Shown here: positions 29,523-39,812 of the stretch, piece after piece
Layout of the letters: the number at the start of each line of letters is the position of its first letter
Numbering within the stretch: position 1 is the stretch's first letter
Origin: an uncultured Microbacterium sp.
GTDB lineage: Bacteria > Actinomycetota > Actinomycetes > Actinomycetales > Microbacteriaceae
DNA: 64,000 bases
Assembly: GCF_900078385.1 (NCBI RefSeq)
Contig: NZ_FLQR01000010.1
Location: 1 to 64,000, forward strand
Direction of reading: 5' to 3'
Position numbers and translations under genes: made by a program
Notes under the pieces: model-generated
Told to the model about the DNA's origin: nothing
What the model saw: the letters and a program-made list of their open reading frames with translations, nothing else
Databases searched by the model: none

Positions 29523-30386
29523 TCACTTGAGCAGACGGGAAAGGCGCCGGTCGGCCAGGATCTTGCCGCCGGTCTGACACGTCGCGCAGTATTCCAGGCT
29601 GTTGTCGGCGAAGAACACCGAGCGCACCGTGTCGCCGCACACCGGGCACGTCTCGCCGCGCCGCCCGTGCACGGCCATCCCCCGGCGCTTGGCGTCCTTG
29701 AGGTCGGCGGGCGGCTTACCCGACGCGGTGGCGACCGCGTCGGCGACCGTGTCGCGGAGTGCCGCGTAGAGTCGGTCGATCTCGGCATCCGTCAGCGTCG
29801 CGGCCAGCGCGTAGGGCGACATCTTCGCGACGTGGAGGATCTCGTCGGAGTACGCGTTGCCGATGCCGGCGATCACCGACTGGTCGCGGAGGACGCCCTT
29901 GATCTGCGTCCGCCGCCCCGCCAGCAAGCCCGCGAACACGTCGCGGGTGAAGGTCTCGTCGAGCGGGTCGGGGCCGAGGCGGGCGATGCCGGGGACGTCC
30001 TGCGGGTCGCGGGCCGCGTACACGGCCAGCGATTTCTTCGTGCCGGCCTCGGTGAGGTCGAAGCCCGAGCCGTCGTCGAAGCCGACCCGCAGCGCGATGG
30101 GCGTCTTGCCGGGGCGGATGAGCGCGGGCGACAACTGGTCGTACCACCGCAGCCATCCGGCCTTGGCGAGGTGGAAGACGAGGTGGATGCCGGCATCCGT
30201 CGAGAGGTCGACGAACTTGCCGTGCCGCGCGGCACCCGTGACGGTCGCGCCGCGCAGCGCGTCGATCGGCGGGTCGTAGGTCTTCAGAGCCGCGATGTTC
30301 GCGACGGAGACCTTCGTGACGGTCAGGCCCGTCACGCGCTCGCCGAGGTAGTCGACGAGGCCCTGCACTTCCGGCATCTCCGGCAT
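29523..30386 (-). CDS. Fpg/Nei family DNA glycosylase
   Basis: MPEMPEVQGLVDYL N-terminus, VIAGIGNAYSDEILH, zinc finger CPVCGDTVRSVFFADNSLEYCATCQTGGK. Confidence 0.92.
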   Translation of the reverse strand: MPEMPEVQGLVDYLGERVTGLTVTKVSVANIAALKTYDPPIDALRGATVTGAARHGKFVDLSTDAGIHLVFHLAKAGWLRWYDQLSPALIRPGKTPIALRVGFDDGSGFDLTEAGTKKSLAVYAARDPQDVPGIARLGPDPLDETFTRDVFAGLLAGRRTQIKGVLRDQSVIAGIGNAYSDEILHVAKMSPYALAATLTDAEIDRLYAALRDTVADAVATASGKPPADLKDAKRRGMAVHGRRGETCPVCGDTVRSVFFADNSLEYCATCQTGGKILADRRLSRLLK

Positions 30387-30419
30387 GCCGTCATCCTGCC
30401 ACGGCCTGCCGACCTCGGG

Positions 30420-30986
30420 TCAGTCCCCGAGCACGTCCCACTGCTGGGGTTCGCGGTCGTCGCGGGGGAGGAGCCCCGCGATCCAGCCGTCGTCGCGGCG
30501 GCCGGCGCCGTTGGCGAGGGCCGCGCGGATGAGCCCCTCGTACCGGAAGCCGAGGGTGCGGGCGGCCCGCGCCGAGGCGGTGTTGCCGACGACGGCCCGC
30601 CACTCGATGCGCGCGAGGCCGAGGCCGTCGGTCGAGAACCCCCAGTCGACGACGGCCCGGCACGCCTCGGTGAGGAGGCCCTTCTTGCGGTAGGCGGAGG
30701 CCATCCAGTAGCCGATCTCGGCGTCGCCGCGCCCGAGGTGGTGCAGGCCCACCATCCCGGTCAGGGCGCCGTTCAGCCGGATCGCCCAGGTCGCCTCCGA
30801 GCCGGACTCCCACCACTGCGCGCTCTTGGCCACGAAGCCGACGGCGTGCTCGCGCTCGTACGGCTGGGGCACCGTCGTGTACCGCTGGATGTCGCGGTCC
30901 TGGCAGGCCCCGAAGATGGCGTCGACGTCGGCATCGGTCGGCGGGGAGAGTACGAGTCGCGCCGTGGTCAGCGTCACCGGTTCCAT
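30420..30986 (-). CDS. GNAT family N-acetyltransferase (RimJ/RimL-like)
   Basis: LTTARLVLSPPTDADVDAIFGACQD ... IEWRAVVGNTASARAARTLGFRYEGLIRAA. Confidence 0.88.
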   Translation of the reverse strand: MEPVTLTTARLVLSPPTDADVDAIFGACQDRDIQRYTTVPQPYEREHAVGFVAKSAQWWESGSEATWAIRLNGALTGMVGLHHLGRGDAEIGYWMASAYRKKGLLTEACRAVVDWGFSTDGLGLARIEWRAVVGNTASARAARTLGFRYEGLIRAALANGAGRRDDGWIAGLLPRDDREPQQWDVLGD

Positions 30987-31010
30987 CCCGTCACCCTATC
31001 GACGACGCAC

Positions 31011-31087
31011 GCGCCGCAACTCCGCCTTGACGGGTTCGCGGTCGTCGTGTCGCGTCCATGCCCCCCGCATCGGCGGAGTTGTTGCAC
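31011..31087. repeat. Family-2 palindromic element a
   Basis: GCGCCGCAACTCCGCC [45 nt] GGCGGAGTTGTTGCAC. Confidence 0.85.
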
Positions 31088-31159
31088 GAGTGCACGGCGT
31101 GACACGGTCCCTTCCCGCCCGCCCGCGCGCACGCGGGCGGAGCCCCGCGACCCCCTCGC

Positions 31160-31236
31160 GTGCCACAACTCCGCCTCCGCGGCCACCGGCCCGGACGAAC
31201 GACCGGAATCGGCGCTGTGAGGCGGAGTCACGGCAC
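31160..31236. repeat. Family-2 palindromic element b
   Basis: GTGCCACAACTCCGCC [45 nt] GGCGGAGTCACGGCAC. Confidence 0.85.
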
Positions 31237-31357
31237 AGGTCCGGCGGCCGGATCGTGCCGGGCGCCGCCTCCTCCCCATCCGGACGGGCCGTCCTCGCTC
31301 TCCCCGGATCGTGACCCCGGTGTCCATCGGGCCGGGCGGTCCGGCCACCGTGTCCGG

Positions 31358-32221
31358 ATGATCGGCCCTTACGACTTCGCCACTCGCGCCGACCTCGTCG
31401 CCGCGGGCTTCTCCCGCCGGACGCTCGCTGCGGCGCTCACCAGCGGACACATCGTCCGCGCCCGGCGCGACAGGTACCTGACGGCATCGGCCCCGCCCGC
31501 GCTCCTGGAGGCGGTGCGCGTGGGCGGCCGGCTGACCTGCCTCAGTCTGCTGCAGCTGCTCGGCGTCTTCGTCCACACGAACACGGTCACCCACGTACAC
31601 GTCGTCCGCGGCGCGAGCCGGTTGCGCTCAGCGACGAATCCGGCCCGACCGCTCGAAGCGCGCCGGATTCGCGCGAGCCGGGTCCACTGGATGCCGCTCA
31701 TCCGATCGGACCGCGGGCACAGCGCGTGCGTCGACATCGTCGACGCGCTCGTGCACGCCGTGCGATGCCAGCCGGCGCGCTACGCGGTGGCATCCCTCGA
31801 CAGTGCCCTCCACTTGAGGCTCATCGGCGAGGTCGAGATCGCCGAGATCTTCGCGGCGCTGCCGCGCAGATTCGCGGTACTCCGCAGACTCGTCGACGGG
31901 CGGGCGGAGTCCGGCACGGAGACCCTCGTGCGACTGATCGCCCGCTCGCTCGGCTGCCGGGTCGAGCTCCAGGTCTTCTTCGAGGGCGTGGGCCGCGTCG
32001 ACCTGGTCATCGACGGGTGGCTCGTCGTCGAGTGCGACAGCAAGGAGTTCCACGAGTCCTGGGCGCAGCAGGTCAAGGACCGCGCACGCGACGCCGCCTT
32101 GGCCGCGCGGGGCTGCACGTCGTTGCGGTTCACTGCCGCGCAGGTCCTCTACCGGCCCGAGGAGGTCGTCGCCGCGTTGCGCGGACTCAGCTCCGCGCAC
32201 CGCCGCTGCCGGGTGTCCTGA
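31358..32221 (+). CDS. Orphan AbiEi-antitoxin-N-like / DUF559 (Vsr-like endonuclease fold) domain protein
   Basis: N-terminal FATRADLVAAGFSRRTLAAALTSGHIVRARRDRYLTA (AbiEi-like wHTH); C-terminal GRVDLVIDGWLVVECDSKEFHES...RDAALAARGCTSLRFTAAQVLYRPEEVVAAL (DUF559 nuclease-fold pattern). Confidence 0.75.
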   Translation: MIGPYDFATRADLVAAGFSRRTLAAALTSGHIVRARRDRYLTASAPPALLEAVRVGGRLTCLSLLQLLGVFVHTNTVTHVHVVRGASRLRSATNPARPLEARRIRASRVHWMPLIRSDRGHSACVDIVDALVHAVRCQPARYAVASLDSALHLRLIGEVEIAEIFAALPRRFAVLRRLVDGRAESGTETLVRLIARSLGCRVELQVFFEGVGRVDLVIDGWLVVECDSKEFHESWAQQVKDRARDAALAARGCTSLRFTAAQVLYRPEEVVAALRGLSSAHRRCRVS

Positions 32222-32255
32222 GTCCCCCCGTTTCGCCGCACGCGGACGGGCGGAC

Positions 32256-32333
32256 GTCCACCAACTCCGCCAGCGCCCAGGCGCATCGGCCGCCGCGAGT
32301 GGCCGGACGCCCGCTCAGGCGGAGTTGCGGCAC
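32256..32333. repeat. Family-2 palindromic element c
   Basis: GTCCACCAACTCCGCC [46 nt] GGCGGAGTTGCGGCAC. Confidence 0.85.
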
Positions 32334-32393
32334 CCCGGGCCTCGGCAGCCGCGCCGCGCGCGGCGGCATCGGTCAGGCCGAGACCTCAACGCC

Positions 32394-33398
32394 TCAGACG
32401 CGGCGGAGGAGGCCCATCTTGTCGTAGACGTCGGCGAGGGTCTTGTCGGCGACCTCGTCGGCGCGGGCGGCGTTGGCTGCGAGGACGCGGTCGAGCTCGG
32501 CGGGGTCGTCCAGCAGCTCGAGCGCGCGCCGGCGCACCGGGCCGAACTCCTCCACGACGACCTCGGCGAGACCCTTCTTGAAGTCGCCGTAGCCGCGGCC
32601 CGCGTACTCGTCCTCGATCGCCGGGATCTGCCGGCCCGTGAGGGCGGCGTAGATGACCAGCAGGTTCGACACCCCGGGCTTGGCCTCGCGGTCGTACCGC
32701 ACCGAACCCTCGGAGTCGGTCACGGCCCGCATGATCTTCTTCGCCGACAGGGCGGGGTCATCGAGCAGCCACAGGACGCCGGCATCCGACTCGGCGGACT
32801 TCGACATCTTCGCCGTCGGCAGCTGCAGGTCGTAGATGCGCGCGGTGTCCTGCTGGATGACGGGGATCGGCACCCGGAAGGCCTCGCCGTAGCGGGCGTT
32901 GAACCGCTCCGCGAGGTCGCGGGTCAGCTCGACGTGCTGCTTCTGGTCGTCGCCCACCGGCACGATGTCGCTCTGGTACAGCAGGATGTCGGCGGCCATG
33001 AGCACCGGGTAGGTGAAGAGGCCCACATTCGTGGCATCGGCGCCGTAGCGCTGCGACTTGTCCTTGAACTGCGTCATCCGCGACGCCTCGCCGAAGCCGG
33101 TGATCGTGGAGAGGATCCACGCGAGCTCGGCGTGCGCGCGGACATGCGACTGCACGTAGAGCGTCGACTTCGACGGCTCGATGCCGGCGGCGATGTACTG
33201 CGCGGCCGTGCGGCGCGTCTTCTCGCGCAGCTCCGACGGGTCGTTCGGCTGCGTCAGGGCGTGCAGGTCGACCACCGAGAAGTAGGCGTCGTAGGACTCC
33301 TGCAGGTCCCGCCACTGCATGAGCGCCCCGATGTAGTTGCCGATCTGGAGGGAATCGGCGGAGGGTTGCATACCGGAGTACAGGCGGGGTTTGCTCAC
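32394..33398 (-). CDS. trpS: Tryptophanyl-tRNA synthetase
   Basis: RLYSGMQPSADSLQIGNYIGA, KMSKSAESDAGV. Confidence 0.95.
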   Translation of the reverse strand: MSKPRLYSGMQPSADSLQIGNYIGALMQWRDLQESYDAYFSVVDLHALTQPNDPSELREKTRRTAAQYIAAGIEPSKSTLYVQSHVRAHAELAWILSTITGFGEASRMTQFKDKSQRYGADATNVGLFTYPVLMAADILLYQSDIVPVGDDQKQHVELTRDLAERFNARYGEAFRVPIPVIQQDTARIYDLQLPTAKMSKSAESDAGVLWLLDDPALSAKKIMRAVTDSEGSVRYDREAKPGVSNLLVIYAALTGRQIPAIEDEYAGRGYGDFKKGLAEVVVEEFGPVRRRALELLDDPAELDRVLAANAARADEVADKTLADVYDKMGLLRRV

Positions 33399-33549
33399 CG
33401 GACAATCCTACGGGCGCGGATGCCGGCACCCGCGCCGCGGGCCGGCGCCGGGCGTCGGGTTATGCACGGCCCGTAGCCGCGCGCTCCCCCGTCCCGGGAG
33501 TACCGTGAAGGGTGCGGCAAGGACCGCCGCACCGACCGGAAGTCGGACG

Positions 33550-34407
33550 ATGATCGACTCCACTGCGCCTCTGGGTACCGGCGCGACGCCGGTTGCTCCG
33601 CCGCGCCGTGCGGCCTTCTTCGTCTCCGACAGCACCGGGATCACGGCCGAGACGCTGGGCAGCGCGCTGCTGGTGAATTTCCCCGGCATCGCGTTCGACC
33701 ATCACACCATCCCGTTCGTCGACACCGCGTCGCGCGCCGCGGCGGTCGTCGCCGAGGTCGAGCGCGCCGCGGCCGCCGGCCAGGGCCCCATCATCTTCAC
33801 GACCGTCAAGCAGGCGTCGCTGCGCGCGCTGCTGGCGGCGGCGCCCGCGGTCACGATCGACCTGCTCGCGGGTCACCTGGTCGAACTCGAGCGCGCACTC
33901 GGCACAACGGCATCCGAGCAGCTCGGCCAGTACCACGGCGTCGGAGACCTCGAGAAGTACCACGCGCGGATGCGCGCGGTGGAGTACGCGATCGAGCACG
34001 ACGACGGGCAGAGCGCGCGTGCGCTCGACCTCGCCGACGTCATCGTCATCGCGCCGAGCCGGTGCGGGAAGACCCCCACGACGATGTACCTGGCGCTGCA
34101 GTACGGCCTCCTCGTCGCCAACTACCCGCTCACCGACGACGACTTCCCCACCGAGGGGCTTCCGCGCACCGTCGCGCGGTACGCCGCGCGGTGCTTCGGG
34201 CTGACCACGACGCCGCTGCGCCTCAGCCAGGTGCGTCACGAACGCCGGCCCAGCTCGCGATACGCGAGCCTCGCCCAGTGCACCCTCGAGCTGCGTCGCG
34301 CCGAGGAGCTGTACCGGCGCCACCGCATCCCGTTCCTGAATTCCTCGACGAAAAGCGTCGAGGAGATGTCGGCCGTCATCATGCAGACCATGAAGCTGCG
34401 GACGTGA
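33550..34407 (+). CDS. ppsR: Phosphoenolpyruvate synthetase regulatory protein (kinase/pyrophosphorylase, DUF299)
   Basis: [49 protein letters not shown]; immediately upstream of ppsA. Confidence 0.93.
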   Translation: MIDSTAPLGTGATPVAPPRRAAFFVSDSTGITAETLGSALLVNFPGIAFDHHTIPFVDTASRAAAVVAEVERAAAAGQGPIIFTTVKQASLRALLAAAPAVTIDLLAGHLVELERALGTTASEQLGQYHGVGDLEKYHARMRAVEYAIEHDDGQSARALDLADVIVIAPSRCGKTPTTMYLALQYGLLVANYPLTDDDFPTEGLPRTVARYAARCFGLTTTPLRLSQVRHERRPSSRYASLAQCTLELRRAEELYRRHRIPFLNSSTKSVEEMSAVIMQTMKLRT

Positions 34408-34433
34408 CGGTCCTGATTCGAGGAGACAGTGAC

Positions 34434-36845
34434 ATGACCAACATCCTGTGGTTCCACGAGATCGGCATGGCCGACCTGCCCCAGGTGGGCGGCAAGAACG
34501 CGTCGCTCGGGGAGATGGTCTCCGAGCTCGCCGACGCCGGCGTGCGGGTGCCGGGGGGCTTCGCGACGACGGCCGACGCGTACCGCACGTTCCTGGAGAC
34601 CGACGACCTCGCCGGGCGCATCCAGACCGCGGTCGGCGCGCTCGACATCGACGATGTCGCCGAGCTCGCCCGTGTCGGCGCGCAGGTGCGGCAGTGGATC
34701 GAGGAGCAGCCGTTCCCGCCGGCGCTGGACCGCGACATCCGGGAGGCGTTTGCGCAGCTCCTCGCCGCCGACCCCGACCCGGACCGCGTCACGTGGGCCG
34801 TCCGCTCCAGCGCGACGGCCGAAGACCTCCCGGACGCGTCCTTCGCGGGGCAGCAGGAGACCTTCCTCAACATCGGCGGCGTCGACAACATCGTGCAGGC
34901 GGTGCACCACGTGTTCGCCTCGCTCTACAACGACCGCGCGATCGCGTACCGCGTGCACCACGGCTTCGACCACTTCGACGTCGCGCTCTCCGCCGGCGTC
35001 CAGCGCATGGTGCGCGCGGACGTCGGTGCCTCCGGCGTCATGTTCACAGTGGACACCGAGTCCGGGTTCGACCGTGCGGTGTTCATCACGAGCGCGTACG
35101 GACTCGGCGAGGCCGTCGTGCAGGGCGCCGTCAACCCGGATGAGTTCTACGTCTACAAGCCGAGCCTGCGCGAGGGCCGCCCCGCGATCCTCAAGCGGCA
35201 GGTCGGGGAGAAGGCCGTCGCGATGCGGTACACCGCGGGCACCGCGGCCGGTTCGTCGACCGAGTTCGTCGACGTCCCCGCGGCCGATCGTGTGCACTTC
35301 AGCATCACGGATGCCGAGGTGCACGAGCTCGCCCGGCACGCCCTGGTGATCGAGGACCATTACGGCCGCGCGATGGACATCGAGTGGGCCCGGGACGGCG
35401 TCGACGGCAAGCTGTACATCCTGCAGGCTCGACCGGAGACGGTGGTGTCGCGCGACGACGGCGCGATCCTGCGCCGGTTCGTGCTGAAGGAGCGCGGCAC
35501 CGTGCTCGTCACCGGCCGCGCGATCGGGCAGCGGGTGGGCGCCGGTCCGGTCAGGGTGCTGGAGAGCATCGCGCACATGGACCGGTTCCAGCCCGGCGAC
35601 GTGCTCGTGGCCGACATGACCGACCCGGACTGGGAGCCCATCATGAAGCGGGCCTCCGCGATCGTCACGAACCGCGGCGGGCGCACGTGTCACGCCGCGA
35701 TCATCGCGCGCGAGCTCGGCATCCCCGCCGTCGTCGGCACGGGGTACGCGACGCGCACGCTCCGCGACGGCACCGACGTGACCGTCTCCTGCGCGGAGGG
35801 CGACGACGGCTTCGTCTACGACGGGATCCTCGACGTCGCCGAGGAGGAGACGCACCTCGACGCCATGCCCGAGATCCCCGTGAAGATCATGATGAACGTC
35901 GGCACCCCCGATCAGGCGTTCAGCTTCTCGAAGCTGCCGCACCGCGGGGTGGGCCTGGCCCGTCTCGAGTTCATCATCAACCGGCAGATCGGGGTGCACC
36001 CGCGGGCGCTGCTGGAGCGCGACAGCCTGCCGGCCGAGGTGCGCGAGGAGGTCGACCGGATGACGGCGGCGTACCCGAACCCCCGGGAGTACTTCGTGCA
36101 GCGGATCGCCGAGGGGGTCTCGATGATCGCCGCCGCGTTCGCGCCGTGGCCCGTCATCGTGCGGATGAGCGACTTCAAGACCAACGAGTACGCCAACCTC
36201 CTGGGCGGCGACCGCTACGAGCCGCACGAGGAGAACCCGATGATGGGCTGGCGCGGCGCATCCCGCTACGTGTCGCCCGACTTCCGCGCGTGCTTCGACA
36301 TGGAGTGCGAGGCGCTGCGGTTCGTGCGGGATGAGATGGGTCTGACCAACCTGAAGATCATGATCCCGTTCGTGCGCACGGTGGCCGAGGGTGCGGCGGT
36401 GGTGGAGCTGCTCGCGGAGAACGGGCTGCGCCGCGGCGAGAACGGACTCGAGGTCGTGATGATGTGCGAGGTGCCGTCCAACGCGCTGCTGGCCGACGAG
36501 TTCCTCGACGTCTTCGACGGGTTCTCGATCGGCTCCAACGACATGACCCAGCTCGTCCTGGGTCTGGACCGCGACTCGGCGCTCGTCGCGGCGACCTTCG
36601 ACGAGCGCGACCCCGCCGTGCTGCGGGTGCTCCAGATGGCGATCGACGCGTGCCGGCGTCGGGGGAAGTACATCGGCATCTGCGGTCAGGGTCCGTCCGA
36701 CCACCCGGACCTCGCCGAGTGGCTCGTCGCGCAGCAGATCGAGTCGATGTCGCTGAACCCCGACACCGTCGTCCAGACGTGGCTGCGTATCGCGGCGAAG
36801 CTCGCGGAGAAGGATGCGGCCAGGGAGGTGCAGCCGAGCCGGTGA
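34434..36845 (+). CDS. ppsA: Phosphoenolpyruvate synthase
   Basis: [51 protein letters not shown]. Confidence 0.95.
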   Translation: MTNILWFHEIGMADLPQVGGKNASLGEMVSELADAGVRVPGGFATTADAYRTFLETDDLAGRIQTAVGALDIDDVAELARVGAQVRQWIEEQPFPPALDRDIREAFAQLLAADPDPDRVTWAVRSSATAEDLPDASFAGQQETFLNIGGVDNIVQAVHHVFASLYNDRAIAYRVHHGFDHFDVALSAGVQRMVRADVGASGVMFTVDTESGFDRAVFITSAYGLGEAVVQGAVNPDEFYVYKPSLREGRPAILKRQVGEKAVAMRYTAGTAAGSSTEFVDVPAADRVHFSITDAEVHELARHALVIEDHYGRAMDIEWARDGVDGKLYILQARPETVVSRDDGAILRRFVLKERGTVLVTGRAIGQRVGAGPVRVLESIAHMDRFQPGDVLVADMTDPDWEPIMKRASAIVTNRGGRTCHAAIIARELGIPAVVGTGYATRTLRDGTDVTVSCAEGDDGFVYDGILDVAEEETHLDAMPEIPVKIMMNVGTPDQAFSFSKLPHRGVGLARLEFIINRQIGVHPRALLERDSLPAEVREEVDRMTAAYPNPREYFVQRIAEGVSMIAAAFAPWPVIVRMSDFKTNEYANLLGGDRYEPHEENPMMGWRGASRYVSPDFRACFDMECEALRFVRDEMGLTNLKIMIPFVRTVAEGAAVVELLAENGLRRGENGLEVVMMCEVPSNALLADEFLDVFDGFSIGSNDMTQLVLGLDRDSALVAATFDERDPAVLRVLQMAIDACRRRGKYIGICGQGPSDHPDLAEWLVAQQIESMSLNPDTVVQTWLRIAAKLAEKDAAREVQPSR

Positions 36846-36864
36846 CCGCCGCGGCCGCCCGGAC

Positions 36865-37719
36865 TCAGCCCGCGACGGGCAGGCCCACGGCGTAGTCGGC
36901 GACGACGGGCGCGTGGTCGCTCCACCGGGTGTCCCACGAGGGGGCGCGGACCACGGTGTACGCCGTGACGCGCTCGGCGAGGGCCGGGGAAGCCAGGTGG
37001 TAGTCGATGCGCCACCCGGTGTCGTTGTCGAACGCCTTGCCACGGTTCGACCACCACGTGTACGGACCGTCGATCTCGCCGTGGAACGTGCGGCCGATGT
37101 CGACCCAGCCGAGGCCCGGCCCCTCAGACCCGTCGACACCGGTCACGGTCTCGCCCGCGCGTCCCAGGAACCGGTCGAAGTAGGCGCGCTCGCGGGGGAG
37201 GAAGCCGGCCTTCTTGACGTTGCCCTTCCAGTTGCGGATGTCGAGTTCGCGGTGCCCGACGTTCAGGTCGCCGGTGATGAGCGCGAGGCCGGCGCCGAGC
37301 TGCGGCATCCGGGACTCCATGGCGTCGAGGAAGGCGTACTTCGCGAGCTGGCGCTCGGTGTCGGCCTCGCCCGTGAAGACGTAGGCGCTCACGACGGTCA
37401 CGGTCTCGCCGTCGACGTCGATGTCGGCTTCGACCCAGCGTCCCTTCGAGTCGAGGGTGTCGTCGCCGAGCTCGGTCCGCCAGATCTCCAGCGGCTCCCG
37501 GGTCGCGATGGCGACGCCCGCGCGACCCTTCGCCACGGCTTCGTCGTTGACGATGTGCCAGCCCGGGAGGGCGGCCGCGAGGTCGGCGGCCTCGGCGCGC
37601 ACCTCCTGCAGTGTGAGGACGTCGACGGCCGCTGCCTCGAGCCACGGCATCATCCCCTTGCGGGCGGCGGCGCGGATGCCGTTGACGTTGACGGTGGCGA
37701 TGCGGAGCGTGCGGGTCAC
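36865..37719 (-). CDS. xthA: Exodeoxyribonuclease III
   Basis: LRIATVNVNGIRAAARKGMMPWLEAAAVDVLTLQEVRA, ITGDLNVGHRELDI, SDHAPVVADY. Confidence 0.92.
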   Translation of the reverse strand: MTRTLRIATVNVNGIRAAARKGMMPWLEAAAVDVLTLQEVRAEAADLAAALPGWHIVNDEAVAKGRAGVAIATREPLEIWRTELGDDTLDSKGRWVEADIDVDGETVTVVSAYVFTGEADTERQLAKYAFLDAMESRMPQLGAGLALITGDLNVGHRELDIRNWKGNVKKAGFLPRERAYFDRFLGRAGETVTGVDGSEGPGLGWVDIGRTFHGEIDGPYTWWSNRGKAFDNDTGWRIDYHLASPALAERVTAYTVVRAPSWDTRWSDHAPVVADYAVGLPVAG

Positions 37720-37750
37720 CGGTCAAGCCTAGCCAGGGCCCCGGACAGCC

Positions 37751-39004
37751 TCACTCCAGCAGGGAGCCGCGACGGCGGGGCGGGGCGGGGGCGGCGGCGA
37801 TCACCTCGGCGAGCTCGTCGCTGGCCTGACCGACCGCCCGATCGGCCCACCAGCGCCGGTACCACGGGGCGGCGGCGTGCGCCTCCTCGGCGGTCCGCAG
37901 CCGCACGCGCGCGGCGAGCAGCAGCGCCTCGTGCTCCTCGCGCAGGCGGTCGGCCTCGGACTTCTCCAGCAGCGGCACGTTCTCGTCCTTCGCCGTGACG
38001 GCGATCCACGCCGCCGAGACGAGCGTCGCGATGCCCATCACGCGGAACCACACCAGGAGTCCCACGAAGATCGCGAAGGTCGCCAGCAGGGGATTGGTCG
38101 GCGTGTACGCGAGGAGGAGCCCGGCCGCGAGCTGCAGGAGCGTGATCGCGATGCTGCCGACGAGCGCCCCGGGCCAGATCGTCCGCCACCGCCGCGACGT
38201 CCCGGTGAGGAACCAGAACAGGGCTGCCAGCGCCGCGGCGTTGATGAGAAGCGAGACGAGGACGGACAGGACCTGGACGGTCCCGTTGTAGAGGTACGAG
38301 TCGGTCCCGAAGCCGAACAGCGACAGGACGGTCCGCAGCGACCACGTGCCGACGAGACTGAGGACCGAGCCCACGACGAGCGCCGACCCGAAGGCGACGG
38401 CGGCGAGGAGGTCCCGTGCTTTCAGCAGCACGTACGACCGGCTGTCGTAGGGGAGGCCGAAGATGTCGCGCACCGCCCGCCGCGCGAAGGTCACGAACCC
38501 GATGGCCGTCCACGCCGCCGCGACGAGCGCGATGGCGCCCGTGACGGCGAGGACGCCGGAGTTGCCGCTCGTGATCTGCTCCACCTGCGCATGGGAGATG
38601 AGCCCGTCGTCGGCGTCGCCGATGAGTCCGGGGATGTAGGAGTTGATCACCTCGATGAGTCCGCGGACCGCCGTCGGGCTGCCGCCGAGCCAGAGCCCCA
38701 CCGCCGCGAAGGCCACGTAGATGGCCGCGAAGAACGCGAACAGCGCCTGATAGCTCACTCCGGCGGACAGCAGGAAGCCGTTGTGCTGCAGGAAATGCCG
38801 CCAGACCCGGACGGGGAACCAGCCCAGCGTGCGCCGCGTGAGCGCCGTGGCGCGGCTGATCGGCGCGTCGAACCGCTGCCGCAGCGCGGTCTGGCGCGCC
38901 TCCCACCGGACGCGCAGGCTCTCCTCTTCGGCGCGCGCGGCCGCGGCGACCCGATGCGGGGCGTGCGGTGCGGGGTCGCCGGAAGCGGGGTCGGACACGC
39001 TCAC
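37751..39004 (-). CDS. YihY/BrkB-family inner membrane protein
   Basis: HNGFLLSAGVSYQALFAFFAAIYVAFAAVGLWL; six hydrophobic segments; GTG start. Confidence 0.85.
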   Translation of the reverse strand: MSVSDPASGDPAPHAPHRVAAAARAEEESLRVRWEARQTALRQRFDAPISRATALTRRTLGWFPVRVWRHFLQHNGFLLSAGVSYQALFAFFAAIYVAFAAVGLWLGGSPTAVRGLIEVINSYIPGLIGDADDGLISHAQVEQITSGNSGVLAVTGAIALVAAAWTAIGFVTFARRAVRDIFGLPYDSRSYVLLKARDLLAAVAFGSALVVGSVLSLVGTWSLRTVLSLFGFGTDSYLYNGTVQVLSVLVSLLINAAALAALFWFLTGTSRRWRTIWPGALVGSIAITLLQLAAGLLLAYTPTNPLLATFAIFVGLLVWFRVMGIATLVSAAWIAVTAKDENVPLLEKSEADRLREEHEALLLAARVRLRTAEEAHAAAPWYRRWWADRAVGQASDELAEVIAAAPAPPRRRGSLLE

Positions 39005-39044
39005 ACCCTAGCCAGCCGGGGTGCGGGAGGGCATCCGCACGGCC

Positions 39045-39812
39045 TCAGCCGCGCAGGACCGCCTGCTTGACCTCGGCGATCGCCTTGGTCACCTCGATGC
39101 CGCGCGGGCACGCCTCGGTGCAGTTGAAGGTCGTGCGGCAGCGCCACACGCCTTCCTTGTCGTTGAGGATGTCGAGGCGCACGTCGCCGGCGTCATCGCG
39201 CGAGTCGAAGATGAAGCGGTGCGCGTTGACGATCGCGGCGGGGCCGAAGTACTGGCCGTCCGTCCAGAACACGGGGCACGACGAGGTGCACGCGGCGCAC
39301 AGGATGCACTTCGTGGTGTCGTCGAAGATCGCGCGGTCGGCGATCGACTGCACGCGCTCCTTTCCGGGCTCGGGCGTCGAGTTCGCGATGAGGAACGGCT
39401 GCACCTCGCGGTAGGAGGCGAAGAACGGCTCCATGTCGACGATGAGGTCCTTCTCCAGCGGCAGGCCCTTGATCGCCTCGACGTAGATCGGCTGCGAGAT
39501 GTCGAGGTCCTTGATGAGCGTCTTGCACGCGAGCCGGTTGCGCCCGTTGATGCGCATGGCGTCGGAGCCGCAGATGCCGTGCGCACACGAGCGGCGGAAC
39601 GACAGCGAGCCGTCGACCTCCCACTTGATCTTGTGCAGCGCATCCAGGACGCGGTCGGTCGCGTAGAGCTCGACGTCGTAGTCCACCCAGCGCGGCTCGG
39701 CGTCGATCTCCGGATCGAACCTCCGGATGATGAACGTGACGAGGAACGACTGGATGCCGGTGTCGTTGGTCTGCTCGGCGGGCGCGGCCGCGTCGGGGGC
39801 GACGATCGTCAT
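39045..39812 (-). CDS. sdhB: Succinate dehydrogenase iron-sulfur subunit
   Basis: SCAHGICGSDAMRING, CILCAACTSSCPVFW, CTEACPRGIEVTKAI. Confidence 0.95.
   Translation of the reverse strand: MTIVAPDAAAPAEQTNDTGIQSFLVTFIIRRFDPEIDAEPRWVDYDVELYATDRVLDALHKIKWEVDGSLSFRRSCAHGICGSDAMRINGRNRLACKTLIKDLDISQPIYVEAIKGLPLEKDLIVDMEPFFASYREVQPFLIANSTPEPGKERVQSIADRAIFDDTTKCILCAACTSSCPVFWTDGQYFGPAAIVNAHRFIFDSRDDAGDVRLDILNDKEGVWRCRTTFNCTEACPRGIEVTKAIAEVKQAVLRG

Noticed and set aside
31358-32221. Type IV toxin-antitoxin (AbiE) system
   Set aside because: Only an AbiEi-N-like domain is present; no AbiEii nucleotidyltransferase toxin gene adjacent, and the C-terminus looks like DUF559
33550-36845. ppsR-ppsA pair as a novel regulatory system
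   Set aside because: Known DUF299 bifunctional kinase/phosphorylase with PEP synthase; ordinary
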